From Armatimonadota bacterium (GTDB lineage Bacteria; Armatimonadota; Hebobacteria; CAIYQO01), in assembly GCA_029553475.1 (NCBI GenBank), contig JAKPKV010000028.1, forward strand, positions 124,001 to 188,000: 64,000 bases of DNA, written 5' to 3'. The first letter of the stretch is position 1; every line of letters begins with the position of its first letter. The notes below the pieces were generated by a model. The model did no database searches. It had not been told where the DNA came from and worked only from the letters and a program-made list of their open reading frames with translations. The position numbers were made by a program, and so were the translations under genes. Below, piece by piece: positions 26,971 through 35,600 of this stretch.

Positions 26971-27007
26971 GTTGGTAGTGCGCCACGCAGCCTGAGCGGA
27001 GTGGCGC
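26971..27007 (-). repeat. Dispersed hairpin repeat, copy 2
   Basis: Inverted copy of the unit at 7033-7068: GTTGGTAGTGCGCCACGCA, a loop, GGAGTGGCGC. It lies between the GH127 and HAD genes. Confidence 0.65.
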
Positions 27008-27018
27008 CTGCACGTGTG

Positions 27019-28068
27019 TTACACTCTCGCCGCCAGCACCCGCTCCCACACCGTCCGCAAATCCGGCGCCATCGCCGCGCAGAGCGGGGCCGCGCCGCCG
27101 GCGACGATATTGCCGTCCGCCACGCCCACCGCCGCCACGCCGGCCAATCTGACGGCGAGCACGCCGGCGCCGCTGTCTTCAATGCCGATGGCTTCCTCCG
27201 GCGGCACGCCCAGCGGCAGCAGCGCCTCGGCGTAGAGCCAGGGATGAGGCTTCGCCTGCAGCTCGCCCAGCGTGCCCGCCTGCCCGCGCCCGATGGCGAC
27301 GCCGGCGGTGACGATGCTGTCGTAAAAGGCCAGCGGATCGCCCAGACCGAGGGCGCGGAAGGCGCTGAGTATTTCCGGCCACGCCTTGCGGTGCAGGCCG
27401 GAGGTGACCAGCCCGAGCTTCACCCCGCGCGATTTGAGGTTGAGGAGCACGTCCTTCAATCCCGGCGCGGGGGTGAACGCCTCCTGCCTGCCGCGTCCGG
27501 CGGCGATGGCGTCCATCTCCTCGTCGGTGATGGCGTGGTAGAGGTCTACCGCGCGCGCCAGCGTGGCGTCCGCCACCCCCGCGCAATAGGCGCGCAGGCA
27601 ATATTCCAGGTGCTCGGAGACGCTGAAGCCGGAGACGTAGGGCAGATCGGCCGCGGTGAAGCGGAAGCCCGCGTCCCCCAGCAGCCGCGCCACCACGCGC
27701 TCGATGACGTAGACCCAAAAACGCTCGCTGCGCACGCTGGTGCCGTCCAGGTCCATGAGCACCGCCCGCACGCGGTCCGGCAGCGGCGCCGGCACCAGCG
27801 GATAGTAGGCGGGGATGCCCACGCGCGTGGGCAGGTAGGCCAGCGTTCGCTCCTCGCGGCAGAGAAAGATCGCCTTCCCGTCGCGGGTGGCGGCGATGGC
27901 GGTGACGCCCCCCGCCCCCGCGCGCTGTTCGCCCAGGCCGGGAAAATCATAGGCGGCCAGCGCGGTGAGACCGCCGTCGCCGGGAAAGGGGCCGATGCCA
28001 TGCAGTAACGTTGCCACACTCCAGGCAATTCGCCGGAAAGCGGCGGCTTCCTTGCGGGGCGGCGACAA
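27019..28068 (-). CDS. HAD-superfamily hydrolase with an unusual N-terminal extension
   Basis: The HAD core starts near residue 100 with VRAVLMDLDGTSVRSERFW (motif I, DxDGT). It continues with a helical cap, GLVTSGLHRKAW (motif II), the lysine in LQAKPHPWLY and GIEDSGAGVLA (motif IV). This is the beta-phosphoglucomutase/phosphatase subclass. In front are about 96 residues rich in Gly (GIGPFPGDGGLTALAAYDFPG, GGVTAIAATRDGKAIFL) that I do not recognise. The start is TTG 28068, chosen for lack of better; an in-frame GTG at residue 18 is an alternative. The substrate is unknown. Confidence 0.8.
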   Translation of the reverse strand: MSPPRKEAAAFRRIAWSVATLLHGIGPFPGDGGLTALAAYDFPGLGEQRAGAGGVTAIAATRDGKAIFLCREERTLAYLPTRVGIPAYYPLVPAPLPDRVRAVLMDLDGTSVRSERFWVYVIERVVARLLGDAGFRFTAADLPYVSGFSVSEHLEYCLRAYCAGVADATLARAVDLYHAITDEEMDAIAAGRGRQEAFTPAPGLKDVLLNLKSRGVKLGLVTSGLHRKAWPEILSAFRALGLGDPLAFYDSIVTAGVAIGRGQAGTLGELQAKPHPWLYAEALLPLGVPPEEAIGIEDSGAGVLAVRLAGVAAVGVADGNIVAGGAAPLCAAMAPDLRTVWERVLAARV

Positions 28069-28160
28069 TCATGCGCTGCGCGCCTGCCGCCATCCCTGGT
28101 GAAAGACAGGCGCATCCATGCGCCTCATAAAGGGAAAAAGTGTTAAAGAGTAAAGGGAAA

Positions 28161-28802
28161 TTATTGTCCTGGCGAACGAGACACACACCGGAACCCGTAG
28201 AAGTGGAACCTGAACGTCGGATCGTGGCCGTTCCGGCAGGTGGCGCGGAGGTTGACTGGATCGTGGCTGCCCCAGCTCCCGCCGCGCAGCACCCGCGTGG
28301 AATTCACACTATACCAACTGTCACACCATTCCCACACGTTGCCGGCCATGTCCATCACCCCGTAGGGGCTGGCGCCCGCCGGATACCGCCCCACAGGCGC
28401 TGTCTGCCCGGCGGATTGTCTCACGCTGTTGCGGCATTTCGAGGCATCCCATTTATTGCCCCAGGGGTATACGCGCCCATCCGTGCCGCGCGCGGCTTTC
28501 TCCCACTCCTCTTCAGTGGGCAGCGCCAGGTCCGCCCACTCGGCGAAGGCGGCCGCGTCATGCCAGGTGACGTTGACGATGGGATGATCCTCCTGCCAGC
28601 CCCAGGAGGGCGCGGGGGGCATTGATCGCCTGGTGGCTTTGCAGAAGACGCGATATTGCCCCACGGTGACGGGGAACGTCATGATCGCAAATGCCGGCAG
28701 ATACTTGCATTTTTTCCGCTCGCCGTAGAGGAAATCGCCGGCGGGGATGTGCGCCCACTGGATGGAGTGCAGCAATTGCACCCTGAGATCGCTGGTTGAC
28801 AT
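28161..28802 (-). CDS. Formylglycine-generating-enzyme (SUMF1)-like protein
   Basis: A 213-residue protein starts at ATG 28802 behind GGAGGGTGGGCC. The FGE-sulfatase fold is shown by IPAGDFLYGERK, FPVTVGQYRVFCKAT, HPIVNVTWHDAAAFAEWA, LPTEEEWEKAARGTDGRVYPWG, GNVWEWCDSWY, RVLRGGSWGS and FRCVSRS. True FGEs oxidise a cysteine of sulfatases, but many short relatives have other roles such as lectin-like binding or iron-dependent oxidation. No sulfatase gene is in the window. Base composition is less GC-rich than in neighbouring genes. Confidence 0.87.
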   Translation of the reverse strand: MSTSDLRVQLLHSIQWAHIPAGDFLYGERKKCKYLPAFAIMTFPVTVGQYRVFCKATRRSMPPAPSWGWQEDHPIVNVTWHDAAAFAEWADLALPTEEEWEKAARGTDGRVYPWGNKWDASKCRNSVRQSAGQTAPVGRYPAGASPYGVMDMAGNVWEWCDSWYSVNSTRVLRGGSWGSHDPVNLRATCRNGHDPTFRFHFYGFRCVSRSPGQ

Positions 28803-28886
28803 GGCCCACCCTCCTGTTCCAGTACGGTGATTATACCGCGACGGCGGCAATGCGCCAACCGATCCCACCCGCCGCCGCGCGCGCGG

Positions 28887-28916
28887 TTGACAGCACCGCC
28901 ATCCGCGTGCTACCGT
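28887..28916 (+). promoter_or_regulatory. Promoter of the riboswitch-GDT1 transcript
   Basis: TTGACA (28887-28892), an 18-nt spacer and TACCGT (28911-28916, preceded by TGC). Transcription would begin around 28922, exactly at the riboswitch. Confidence 0.6.
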
Positions 28917-28921
28917 AAGGC

Positions 28922-29014
28922 CGCAAAAGGGGAGTCGCGAGATCAGGGGGAGTCAACATCCTGGCAGACGCCTGGCTCTTCCGGCCTGTTCCGAGGTTTG
29001 GTGAGACCTTTGCG
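28922..29014 (+). promoter_or_regulatory. yybP-ykoY (manganese) riboswitch upstream of the GDT1-family exporter
   Basis: Signature words are in order: AAAAGGGGAGTCGC (28925), GGAGTCAACATCC, CCGGCCTGTTCC and GGTGAGACCTTTGCG (29000-29014). CGCAAA (28922-28927) pairs with TTTGCG (29009-29014) to close P1. The downstream terminator uses part of the same P1 strand, giving a clean on-switch logic. With Mn2+ bound, P1 is stable and the terminator cannot form, so the exporter is made. It matches the aptamer at 10248 in all conserved blocks. Confidence 0.9.
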
Positions 29015-29058
29015 CGGTCATCGTCATGGGTGGCGCCGGCGCAACGGTCTTTTTTTTT
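29006..29058 (+). terminator. Riboswitch-controlled intrinsic terminator
   Basis: ACCTTTGCGC (29006-29015) pairs with GCGCAACGGT (29039-29048; one mismatch), followed directly by C and nine T residues (29050-29058). The 5' stem overlaps the 3' strand of riboswitch P1, so the two structures are mutually exclusive. Confidence 0.85.
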
Positions 29059-29088
29059 GTGCCGGGGTGCCGGCGCGGGGAGTGTGGC

Positions 29089-29814
29089 GTGGACGTCTTC
29101 TGGTTAGCCTTCGCGATGATCTTCCTCGCGGAGCTCGGCGACAAGACGCAGCTGGTGGCGCTGTGCCTGGCCAGCCGGTACAACGCCTGGGTGGTGCTGG
29201 GCGGCATCGCGCTGGCGACGCTGGTGGTGCACATCATCTCCGTGCTGCTGGGCGGCGGGGTCGGGCACGTGCTCCCGCGGCCGTGGATACACCTCGCCGC
29301 CGGGGTCGCCTTCGTCGGCTTCGGCCTGTGGACGCTGCGCGGGGACGCGCTGGAGGACGCGGGCTGCGGCGCGGCGCGCGCGCGCTCCCCCTTCTGGCTG
29401 GTCACCACGACGTTTTTTCTCGCCGAGCTGGGCGACAAGACGATGCTGGGCACGGTGACGCTGGCTGCCGGCCACGCGCCCATTCCCGTCTGGCTCGGCT
29501 CGACCCTCGGCATGGTAGCCTCCGACGGGCTGGCGATCATCGCCGGGCGGTTGCTGGGCAAACGCCTGCCGGAGCGGGCGCTCCAGATCGGCGCCGCCGT
29601 CATTTTCTTCGGCTTCGGCCTGTATACCGGCCTCCAGGGCGCGCGGGCGCTGCCGGCCGGCGGCTGGCTGGCGGGCGCCGCGCTGACCGCGGCGATGCTG
29701 GCGTGGTTCGTCCTCCAGGCGCGCCGCGCGCGACAGGCCGCGGCCCCCACCCTCACCGCGCCGCCCCCCGGCGACGCGCTGATTGCCGGCGCGCGCGAGT
29801 CTGATCTGGTTTGA
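29089..29814 (+). CDS. GDT1/TMEM165 (UPF0016)-family Mn2+/Ca2+ exporter
   Basis: A 241-residue membrane protein with two inverted three-helix repeats, each carrying the family motif E-x-G-D-K-[TS]: FLAELGDKTQLVAL near the N-terminus and FLAELGDKTMLGTV in the second half. GTG 29089 was chosen because it follows GGGGAG by a normal distance. ATG 29026 lies inside the riboswitch terminator and can be ruled out. Bacterial homologues (MneA/MntX-like) expel Mn2+; the yybP-ykoY leader fits that role. It complements the CaCA exchanger at 10411. Confidence 0.93.
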   Translation: MDVFWLAFAMIFLAELGDKTQLVALCLASRYNAWVVLGGIALATLVVHIISVLLGGGVGHVLPRPWIHLAAGVAFVGFGLWTLRGDALEDAGCGAARARSPFWLVTTTFFLAELGDKTMLGTVTLAAGHAPIPVWLGSTLGMVASDGLAIIAGRLLGKRLPERALQIGAAVIFFGFGLYTGLQGARALPAGGWLAGAALTAAMLAWFVLQARRARQAAAPTLTAPPPGDALIAGARESDLV

Positions 29815-29921
29815 TCACAAGAGGAGCACTCATCCGCGCAGGAACTCCTCCTCGCCTTGCCGAATTCACCGATCATATTGAGTGCTACGCACTCGGTCAC
29901 TCGTCACCCAGGGAGGTCACC

Positions 29922-30896
29922 ATGTCAACCCGCGTCACGTTCGGCGCCACCGGATTGCGCGTCTCGCCGATCTGCTTCGGCACCTGGCAGTTGTCGCCGC
30001 GCTTCTGGGGACCGCAGCCGGAGGAGGCGCTGCTGGCGGCGATGCGCGCGGCCTACGACGGCGGCATCAACTTTTTCGACACCGCGGACGCCTATGGCGA
30101 CGGGCTGGCGGAGACGGTTCTGGGCGCCTTCCTCGCCGCCGTGCCGCGCGACGAAGTGGTGGTGGCGACGAAGGTCTTCAACCACTTCAATCCCGACGCC
30201 AGCCGCTACCCCGACCTCTCCCCCGCGCACGTCGCGGCGCGCTGCGAGGCGTCGCTGCGCCGGCTGCGGGTGGAGGCGATTGACCTGTACCTGCTGCATT
30301 TCTACGATCAGCTCACCCCGCTGGCCGCCATCACCGAGACGCTGGAGACGTTGAAGGCGCAGGGGAAGATCCGCCACTACGGCGTCAGCAATTTCACCGT
30401 AGAGCAATTTCGCGCCGCGCGCGCCTTCGGCGCCTACGATGCCGTGCAGCCGCCCTACAGTCTGCTCGACACCGCCATCGAGCAGGATCTGCTTCCCTAC
30501 TGCCAGGCGCACAACGTCGGGGTGATGACGTACTCGACGATGCACAAGGGCCTGCTGAGCGGCGCCTACACCGGCGAGGAGACCTTTCGCGATTTCCGCC
30601 AGCATCATCCCGACTTCCAAGGGGAGCGCTTCCGCGCCGTCACCGCCGCCGTGCGCGGCCTCGCGCCGATGGCGGCGGGATACGGGCTGAGCCTCTACCA
30701 GCTCATCCTCGCGGCGACCCTCATGCACCCGGCGATACAGGTGGGCGTGATCGGGTGCAAAACCGCCGCGCAGGCGCGCGAAGCCGCCGGCGCGCTGGGC
30801 AAAGCCCTCTCCCGCCCCGATTATTTTGCCATCCGTGCGGCGCTGACGGTGGGCGGCGCGCCGAAGGTCAAGGACGCCGCCGGCGCGGTGAAATGA
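29922..30896 (+). CDS. Aldo/keto reductase
   Basis: A 324-residue TIM-barrel oxidoreductase starts at ATG 29922 after GGGAGGTCACC. Catalytic residues are visible in FFDTADAYGDGLAE (Asp, Tyr), VVVATKVF (Lys) and LYLLHFYDQ (His). The NADPH-binding end has GVIGCKTAAQAREAAGAL. It begins MSTRVTFGATGLRVSPICFGTW, typical of the YghZ/Tas-like branch that reduces sugar or small carbonyl substrates. The physiological substrate is unknown. It is downstream of the GDT1 gene with a 107-bp gap and upstream of the tRNA promoter. Confidence 0.93.
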   Translation: MSTRVTFGATGLRVSPICFGTWQLSPRFWGPQPEEALLAAMRAAYDGGINFFDTADAYGDGLAETVLGAFLAAVPRDEVVVATKVFNHFNPDASRYPDLSPAHVAARCEASLRRLRVEAIDLYLLHFYDQLTPLAAITETLETLKAQGKIRHYGVSNFTVEQFRAARAFGAYDAVQPPYSLLDTAIEQDLLPYCQAHNVGVMTYSTMHKGLLSGAYTGEETFRDFRQHHPDFQGERFRAVTAAVRGLAPMAAGYGLSLYQLILAATLMHPAIQVGVIGCKTAAQAREAAGALGKALSRPDYFAIRAALTVGGAPKVKDAAGAVK

Positions 30897-30899
30897 ATA

Positions 30900-30928
30900 T
30901 TGACAGCGCGCCCCCGGTTGTGTATACT
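30900..30928 (+). promoter_or_regulatory. Promoter of tRNA-Thr
   Basis: TTGACA (30900-30905), a 17-nt spacer and TATACT (30923-30928), about 35 bp before the tRNA. The hexamers are near consensus. Confidence 0.8.
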
Positions 30929-30962
30929 TGCGTCCGCGCCCGCGTGAGGCGGGCTGCGTGGC

Positions 30963-31038
30963 GCCACCGTAGCTCAGTTGGTAGAGCAGCGCACTCGTAA
31001 TGCGCAGGTCGTCGGTTCGAGTCCGACCGGTGGCTCCA
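30963..31038 (+). tRNA. tRNA-Thr (CGU)
   Basis: A complete 76-nt cloverleaf. The acceptor stem is GCCACCG/CGGTGGC, the D arm GCTCAGTTGGTAGAGC, the anticodon loop CTCGTAA with anticodon CGT, and the T arm GTCGGTTCGAGTCCGAC. The discriminator is T and CCA is encoded. It decodes the ACG codon. Confidence 0.97.
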
Positions 31039-31069
31039 TTTTGGTGTTGGTCGCCGGGCGAGCGGTCCG

Positions 31070-31099
31070 TTGACAGGGCGCACGGGGTTTTGCTATAGT
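31070..31099 (+). promoter_or_regulatory. Promoter of rplU-rpmA
   Basis: TTGACA (31070-31075), an 18-nt spacer and extended -10 TGCTATAGT (31094-31099), about 47 bp before the rplU start. Confidence 0.8.
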
Positions 31100-31145
31100 A
31101 GGCGCCGTGCCTGCGCGGGCACAGCCGTCGCCGAAGGAGAGTTGC

Positions 31146-31457
31146 ATGTACGCCGTAGTGGAGACCGGGGGCAAGCAGTATCGCGTCACCCCGGGGGACA
31201 AATTCCGAGTCGAGAAGCTGGACGCCGAGCTGGGCGCGACGGTTGAGCTGGACCGCGTGCTGCTGGTCGCCGATGGCGAGCAGGTGACGGTGGGCGCCCC
31301 GCTGGTGGCGAACGCGAAAGTGGTCTGCACCGTGCTGGAGCAGGACCGCGCGAAGAAGATCATCGCCTTCCGCTACAAGCCGAAAAAGAACGTCCGCGTG
31401 AAGCGCGGCCACCGCCAGTATTTCACTAATCTGCGGGTTGAGCGGATTGAGGCCTAA
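31146..31457 (+). CDS. rplU: 50S ribosomal protein L21
   Basis: A 103-residue protein starts at ATG 31146 behind GAAGGAGAG. The sequence [35 protein letters not shown] and [20 protein letters not shown] is characteristic of L21. It binds 23S rRNA together with L20. It is followed 11 bp later by rpmA, the near-universal rplU-rpmA arrangement. Confidence 0.98.
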   Translation: MYAVVETGGKQYRVTPGDKFRVEKLDAELGATVELDRVLLVADGEQVTVGAPLVANAKVVCTVLEQDRAKKIIAFRYKPKKNVRVKRGHRQYFTNLRVERIEA

Positions 31458-31468
31458 GGAGTCAGATC

Positions 31469-31726
31469 ATGGCGCATAAAAAAGGTGTCGGCAGTTCCAG
31501 AAACGGTCGCGACAGCCAGGCCCAACGCCGCGGCGTGAAGCTCTATGACGGCCAGTTCGTGCAGCCCGGCGGCATCATCGTCCGCCAGTGCGGCACGAAG
31601 ATCCGCCCTGGCCAGAACGTCGGCCTCGGCCGCGATTACACCATTTACGCCCTCGTCCCCGGCACGGTGAAATTCGGCTGGGCGCGCAAGGGCCAAAAGG
31701 ACGTCTCCGTCATCCCGGCGGACTGA
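31469..31726 (+). CDS. rpmA: 50S ribosomal protein L27
   Basis: An 85-residue protein, [20 protein letters not shown] with [19 protein letters not shown] and [14 protein letters not shown]. The N-terminal tail reaches the peptidyl-transferase centre in the ribosome. The usual RQRGTKFHPG segment is [10 protein letters not shown] here. Length is normal. An obg gene, often third in this operon, is absent; a hairpin follows instead. Confidence 0.98.
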   Translation: MAHKKGVGSSRNGRDSQAQRRGVKLYDGQFVQPGGIIVRQCGTKIRPGQNVGLGRDYTIYALVPGTVKFGWARKGQKDVSVIPAD

Positions 31727-31749
31727 CGACGACCCATCCCAGTACTGTG

Positions 31750-31780
31750 CAAGCCCCCCGGACATCGTCCGGGGGGCTTG
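31750..31780 (+). terminator. Terminator hairpin after rpmA
   Basis: A perfect 14-bp stem (CAAGCCCCCCGGAC with its complement) and a 3-nt loop. The T-tract is weak. It may serve both strands, since a minus-strand gene ends at 31802. Confidence 0.65.
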
Positions 31781-31801
31781 TCGTCGTGCATCTCACCTCG
31801 C

Positions 31802-32389
31802 CTACCGCGACTTCTTCTTGCGGTCCTTCTTCGCGCGTTCCTTCTGCTGGCGCACCATATTCACCCGCGGCTCCAGCGCACCGCGCATCTCTTCCGTCTG
31901 GCGGCGGAATTCGGCGACGGTGGCCGGCTGGCCCGCCTGGCCGCCCACCTGCTGCAGGATGACCGGCAGGAAGGGATCGGAGCCGGCCAGCGACAGCGCT
32001 TTATTGGCCGCCGCCAGCGCCTCCGGCAGCTTGCCGGCGCGTTCATTGAAGCGGGCGCGCAGGTAGTAGGTGTAGGCGTTCTCCGGCGCTTCTTTCATCG
32101 CCTCTTCGAAGAGCAACAGCGCCTGCTGCGTGCGGCCCGCCATCATCAGCGTCGGAAGCTGCTGCAACTGCCCTTCGAATTTCTTGAAGGTCTTTTGAAA
32201 ACGCATCCAGCGGAAGACCGGCGGCAGATAGACGATGGCCAGGATCGCCAGTACCACCACGATGACGCCCACGCCGATCCACCCGGCGAGGGGCGACCAG
32301 ATAAACAGGCCCGCGATGGCCGCGGCGATCAGCAGGACCACCCCCGCCGCGATCGCGATCGCCTTCGGGCGCGAAAAGTTCGGATTCAT
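31802..32389 (-). CDS. Membrane-anchored TPR-like protein
   Basis: A 195-residue protein starting MNPNFSRPKAIAIAAG at ATG 32389. Two adjacent membrane helices (about residues 8-28 and 33-55) are followed by a soluble part with tetratricopeptide-like helices (LPTLMMAGRTQQALLLFEEAMKEAPENAYTYYLRARFNERAGKLPEALAAANKALS). A lysine/arginine-rich tail (KERAKKDRKKKSR) ends it. TPR domains mediate protein contacts; no partner is obvious. A TATAAT on the minus strand (32448-32443) serves it. Confidence 0.75.
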   Translation of the reverse strand: MNPNFSRPKAIAIAAGVVLLIAAAIAGLFIWSPLAGWIGVGVIVVVLAILAIVYLPPVFRWMRFQKTFKKFEGQLQQLPTLMMAGRTQQALLLFEEAMKEAPENAYTYYLRARFNERAGKLPEALAAANKALSLAGSDPFLPVILQQVGGQAGQPATVAEFRRQTEEMRGALEPRVNMVRQQKERAKKDRKKKSR

Positions 32390-32442
32390 CCCCATTCCCT
32401 TCCGTACACCAGTCACGCGGCTCCGGTGAGCCGCGCCCCGCT

Positions 32443-32448
32443 ATTATA
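32443..32448 (-). promoter_or_regulatory. -10 element of the TPR membrane gene
   Basis: Minus-strand TGTATAATAGC with consensus TATAAT at 32448-32443, about 54 bp upstream of the start. The -35 region is weak. Confidence 0.5.
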
Positions 32449-32487
32449 CACAAAGCGCCGCGGGAGCGCGACACCCCGGAATCCGGA

Positions 32488-32572
32488 GCTGCACGCGCGC
32501 GCGTGGTATAATAAGGCCGGCCGGAGGCCGGCGCTCCCAGGCTCCCCCGCTGCACGCGCGCATGTTATAATA
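32488..32572 (+). promoter_or_regulatory. Tandemly duplicated -10 region ahead of the TamB-like gene
   Basis: GCTGCACGCGCGC followed by G(C/T)-rich bases and TATAATA occurs twice, at 32488-32513 and 32549-32572. Both give consensus TATAAT boxes (32507-32512 and 32566-32571) pointing at the gene starting 32647. A GCCGGAGGCCGGCGCTCCCA hairpin unit (32520-32540) lies between them. Confidence 0.6.
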
Positions 32573-32646
32573 CCGTGCCAGTCAGGGTACGCTCGTGTCG
32601 GGATTATTCTGCCTGTTGCTGATCCAGGAGAGGTATTCGCATCGTC

Positions 32647-35600
32647 ATGTTCCGCCGGCGCCGATCAGACAACTCAACACCCGCTCGCGGTTTACCGGCG
32701 GCGTGGGGGCTCTTCCTGCTGCTGCCGGTCGCGCTGCTGCTGGCTTTTCTCCTCACCGCGCTGCTGGCGCTCGCCAGCGCCGACCGCGACGCGCTGCTGA
32801 CGCGCGCCGCGCTGCTGCATCTCCGCTTCGCCCTCCAACGCGAAGTCAGCCTGGAGCGGGTGGCCTTCAGCGCGCGCGGGCGCCTCACCGTCACCGGCCT
32901 GGAGGTGAAAGAGGCGGACGGCACGCGGCGCTTCGCCGCCGCCCGCCGCGTGGATATCCGCTTCGACCCGCGGCGCATGTTCCGCCTGCCCTTCCAGCCG
33001 CTCAGCGCCATCAGCGCGATAGACGTGACGCGGCCGTATCTCCGACTGACGCGCGACGCCGCAGGGCAGTGGAACTTTCACGATCTGCTGGCGCGCCCGA
33101 GCAAGCCATCGCCAGACGTCTTCCGCGGCGCGCTCCGCGTGGACGGCGGCGAGGTGATCTACCAGGACGCCACGGGCTTCACCGGCGTCCCGTTCAGCGA
33201 GCACCTGACGGACGTGGAGATACGCACCACGCGCGCCAGCGCCGCGTATCTGCCATTTACGTTCCGCGCCACCCCGCGCAGCGGCCGCGCCGAGCGGCTG
33301 GAGGTGACCGGCAGCGTGGATCTGGCGCGCCTGCGCGCCCAGGGCACGGTGCTGCACCGGGGATTTGACCTGGCGCTGCTCCGCACGCTGCTCCCCGCCG
33401 AGCTCCAGCAGCAGTTCCGCGTGGACGGGGGCACGGTGGATGGCCGCTGGCAGGTGGCCGCCGCCTGGCATCCCGGGCAGCCGCTCTCGCTCACTCTCAC
33501 CGGCGTGGCCGACCTGCACGACGTGCGCGGGACGGCGCGGCTGCACCGCCCGCTGCCCTTCCACATCACGCGCGGGCAGCTCGCGCTGGCGAACGATGTC
33601 ATCGAGCTCATCGGCGTGGAAGGCCGCGTGGACGGGGTGCCGCTGACGGCGGACGGCGCGCTCTCCGGGCCGGCCTTCACCACCGTCGCCATCGAGATGC
33701 GCACCGAGGGCGCCGACATGGCGCGCCTGGCGCGCGTCATTCCCGGCCTGTCCGAGGTAGACGCCGCCTGGGGGGGCGCCGTCACCGGGTGGGCGCAACT
33801 CACCGGCACGCTGCCGGACCTGACGATCGTCGGGCACGCCGCCGGGCCCTCCATCACGCTGGACAAACTGGCCATCAGCGATCTGGCGGGTGACTTGCGC
33901 TTCACCGGCGAGAGCCTCACCGTGACGAATCTCACGGGACGCGGCTTCGGCGGCACGTTTCACGGCAGCGCCTGGGCGACCGTCGGCGAGACGCCGCGCT
34001 TCCTCTTCACCGGCGGCGTGCGCGATGTGGACGTGGGCGCCGTCATGGTCGCCTTCGTCCCGCCGCCGGAGCAGCAGGACGCCTTCTCCCCGCATGAGAT
34101 CACCGGCCGCGTCACCGGTCCACTGTCGGTCAAGCTCACCGGGACAGATACGCTCGATATCGTCACCCGCCCGCGCGGCACCGTCCGGCTCGGCCGGTAT
34201 ACCGCGGGCGAGGTTGACGCCGGCCTGCGGATTCAGGCCACCGGCGCCGCCGCGCGGATTCAGGTAGACCGCCTGTCCGCCAAGACGCCGCTCGGCGTGC
34301 TGGACCTGCGCGGGAGCCTGGACGAGCGGAATACCCTCGACTTCACCGTGCGCGCGTCCGCAGTACAGCTCGGCCCCGTCGCCGCGCTGGCCGGGCAGGC
34401 GGACGTCACCGGCACCGGCTTCGCGACCGGCACCCTCACCGGCACCCTGGCCAACCCCAGCTTCACCGGCGATTTTCACGCGGTGCACGGCACGGTCGCC
34501 GCCACGCCGTTCACCGACGTCACCGGCTCCATCACCGCCGCGCTTGGTGAGCACTCCGCCGTGACGCTCTCGAACCTGCGCGTGCTGGCCGGCGGCAGCC
34601 GCGTGGACCTGGACGCGACCATCAGCGCGCGCGGCGCCGACGCGTGGGCGCTCTCCGGCACGGCTACGCTGCCGCGCACCTCGCTGGCCGCGCTGCTGGA
34701 GACCGCCGGCCTGTCCCTCCCGCTCGACGGCTTCGTCGAGGGCGAAATCGAGATCACCCACGCTCCCGACGATCCGCGCGGGTCCGGGCGCCTGCTCCTC
34801 TCACGCCCGGCGTTCACGCTCGGCGACACCGTGGTGGAATTCGACAGCGCCGAGATCCCCTTCACGCTCCAGGGCCAGACGCTCACCCTGACGCAGGCCG
34901 CGCTCAGTTACCAGGGTAATCCCATCGCGATCTCCGGCACGCTCTCGCTCGACCCCGCCACGCCGGAGGCCGAGCAGCTCGCCTTGCGCATGACCGCGCC
35001 CAAGGTGGTGCTTGACAGCCTGGTGTCCCCGCTCACCGGGACGGCGCCGGAGACGCTCATCAGCTTCACCGACGGCGGCCTCTGCCTGCCCTTCGATGCC
35101 ACGGGGGCGCTGGCGCTGACCGCGACGGTCCGCGCGACGCTGACGCCGCGCGCGGGCGAGACGCCGGAGCAGGCGCTGCGGCGCACCCTGCGGGTGGATT
35201 CAACGGTGCGGACCATTGATACCGTGACCATCGCCGGCGTGCCGTTCACCGACGGGGAGATCGCCGCCAGTTATGACGGCGGCAGCGAGACGCTCACGCT
35301 CACGCGCTTCGCGCTGGCGCGCAGCGGCCCCGGCACGGGCTACGCGATGGCGCTGGCCGCCGACAGCACCTTCCAGACGCGCGAGCAAGACCTCGACATG
35401 CGTTTCGCGCTCTCGCGCGCGAACGTGCAGATCGGCGCCGACCTCGCGCAGCTGCGCGCCGATGCCCTGACGATGCTGCAGCACTGCCGTGACCTCCCCG
35501 GCCGCGCGGACGCGCTCACGGCGATCAGCGCCCTCCCCACCCCCTTCGGCGGCACCGCCGCGCTCAGCCTGTGGCTGCGGGGCACGCTGCAGCGCCCCAC

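Noticed and set aside
29026-29088. ATG 29026 as start of the GDT1 gene
   Set aside because: It lies inside the riboswitch terminator loop and has no ribosome site; GTG 29089 follows GGGGAG.
32692-34761. 689-codon open frame antisense to the TamB-like gene
   Set aside because: Low-complexity shadow; the sense frame runs 1,800 codons with a membrane anchor and family features.
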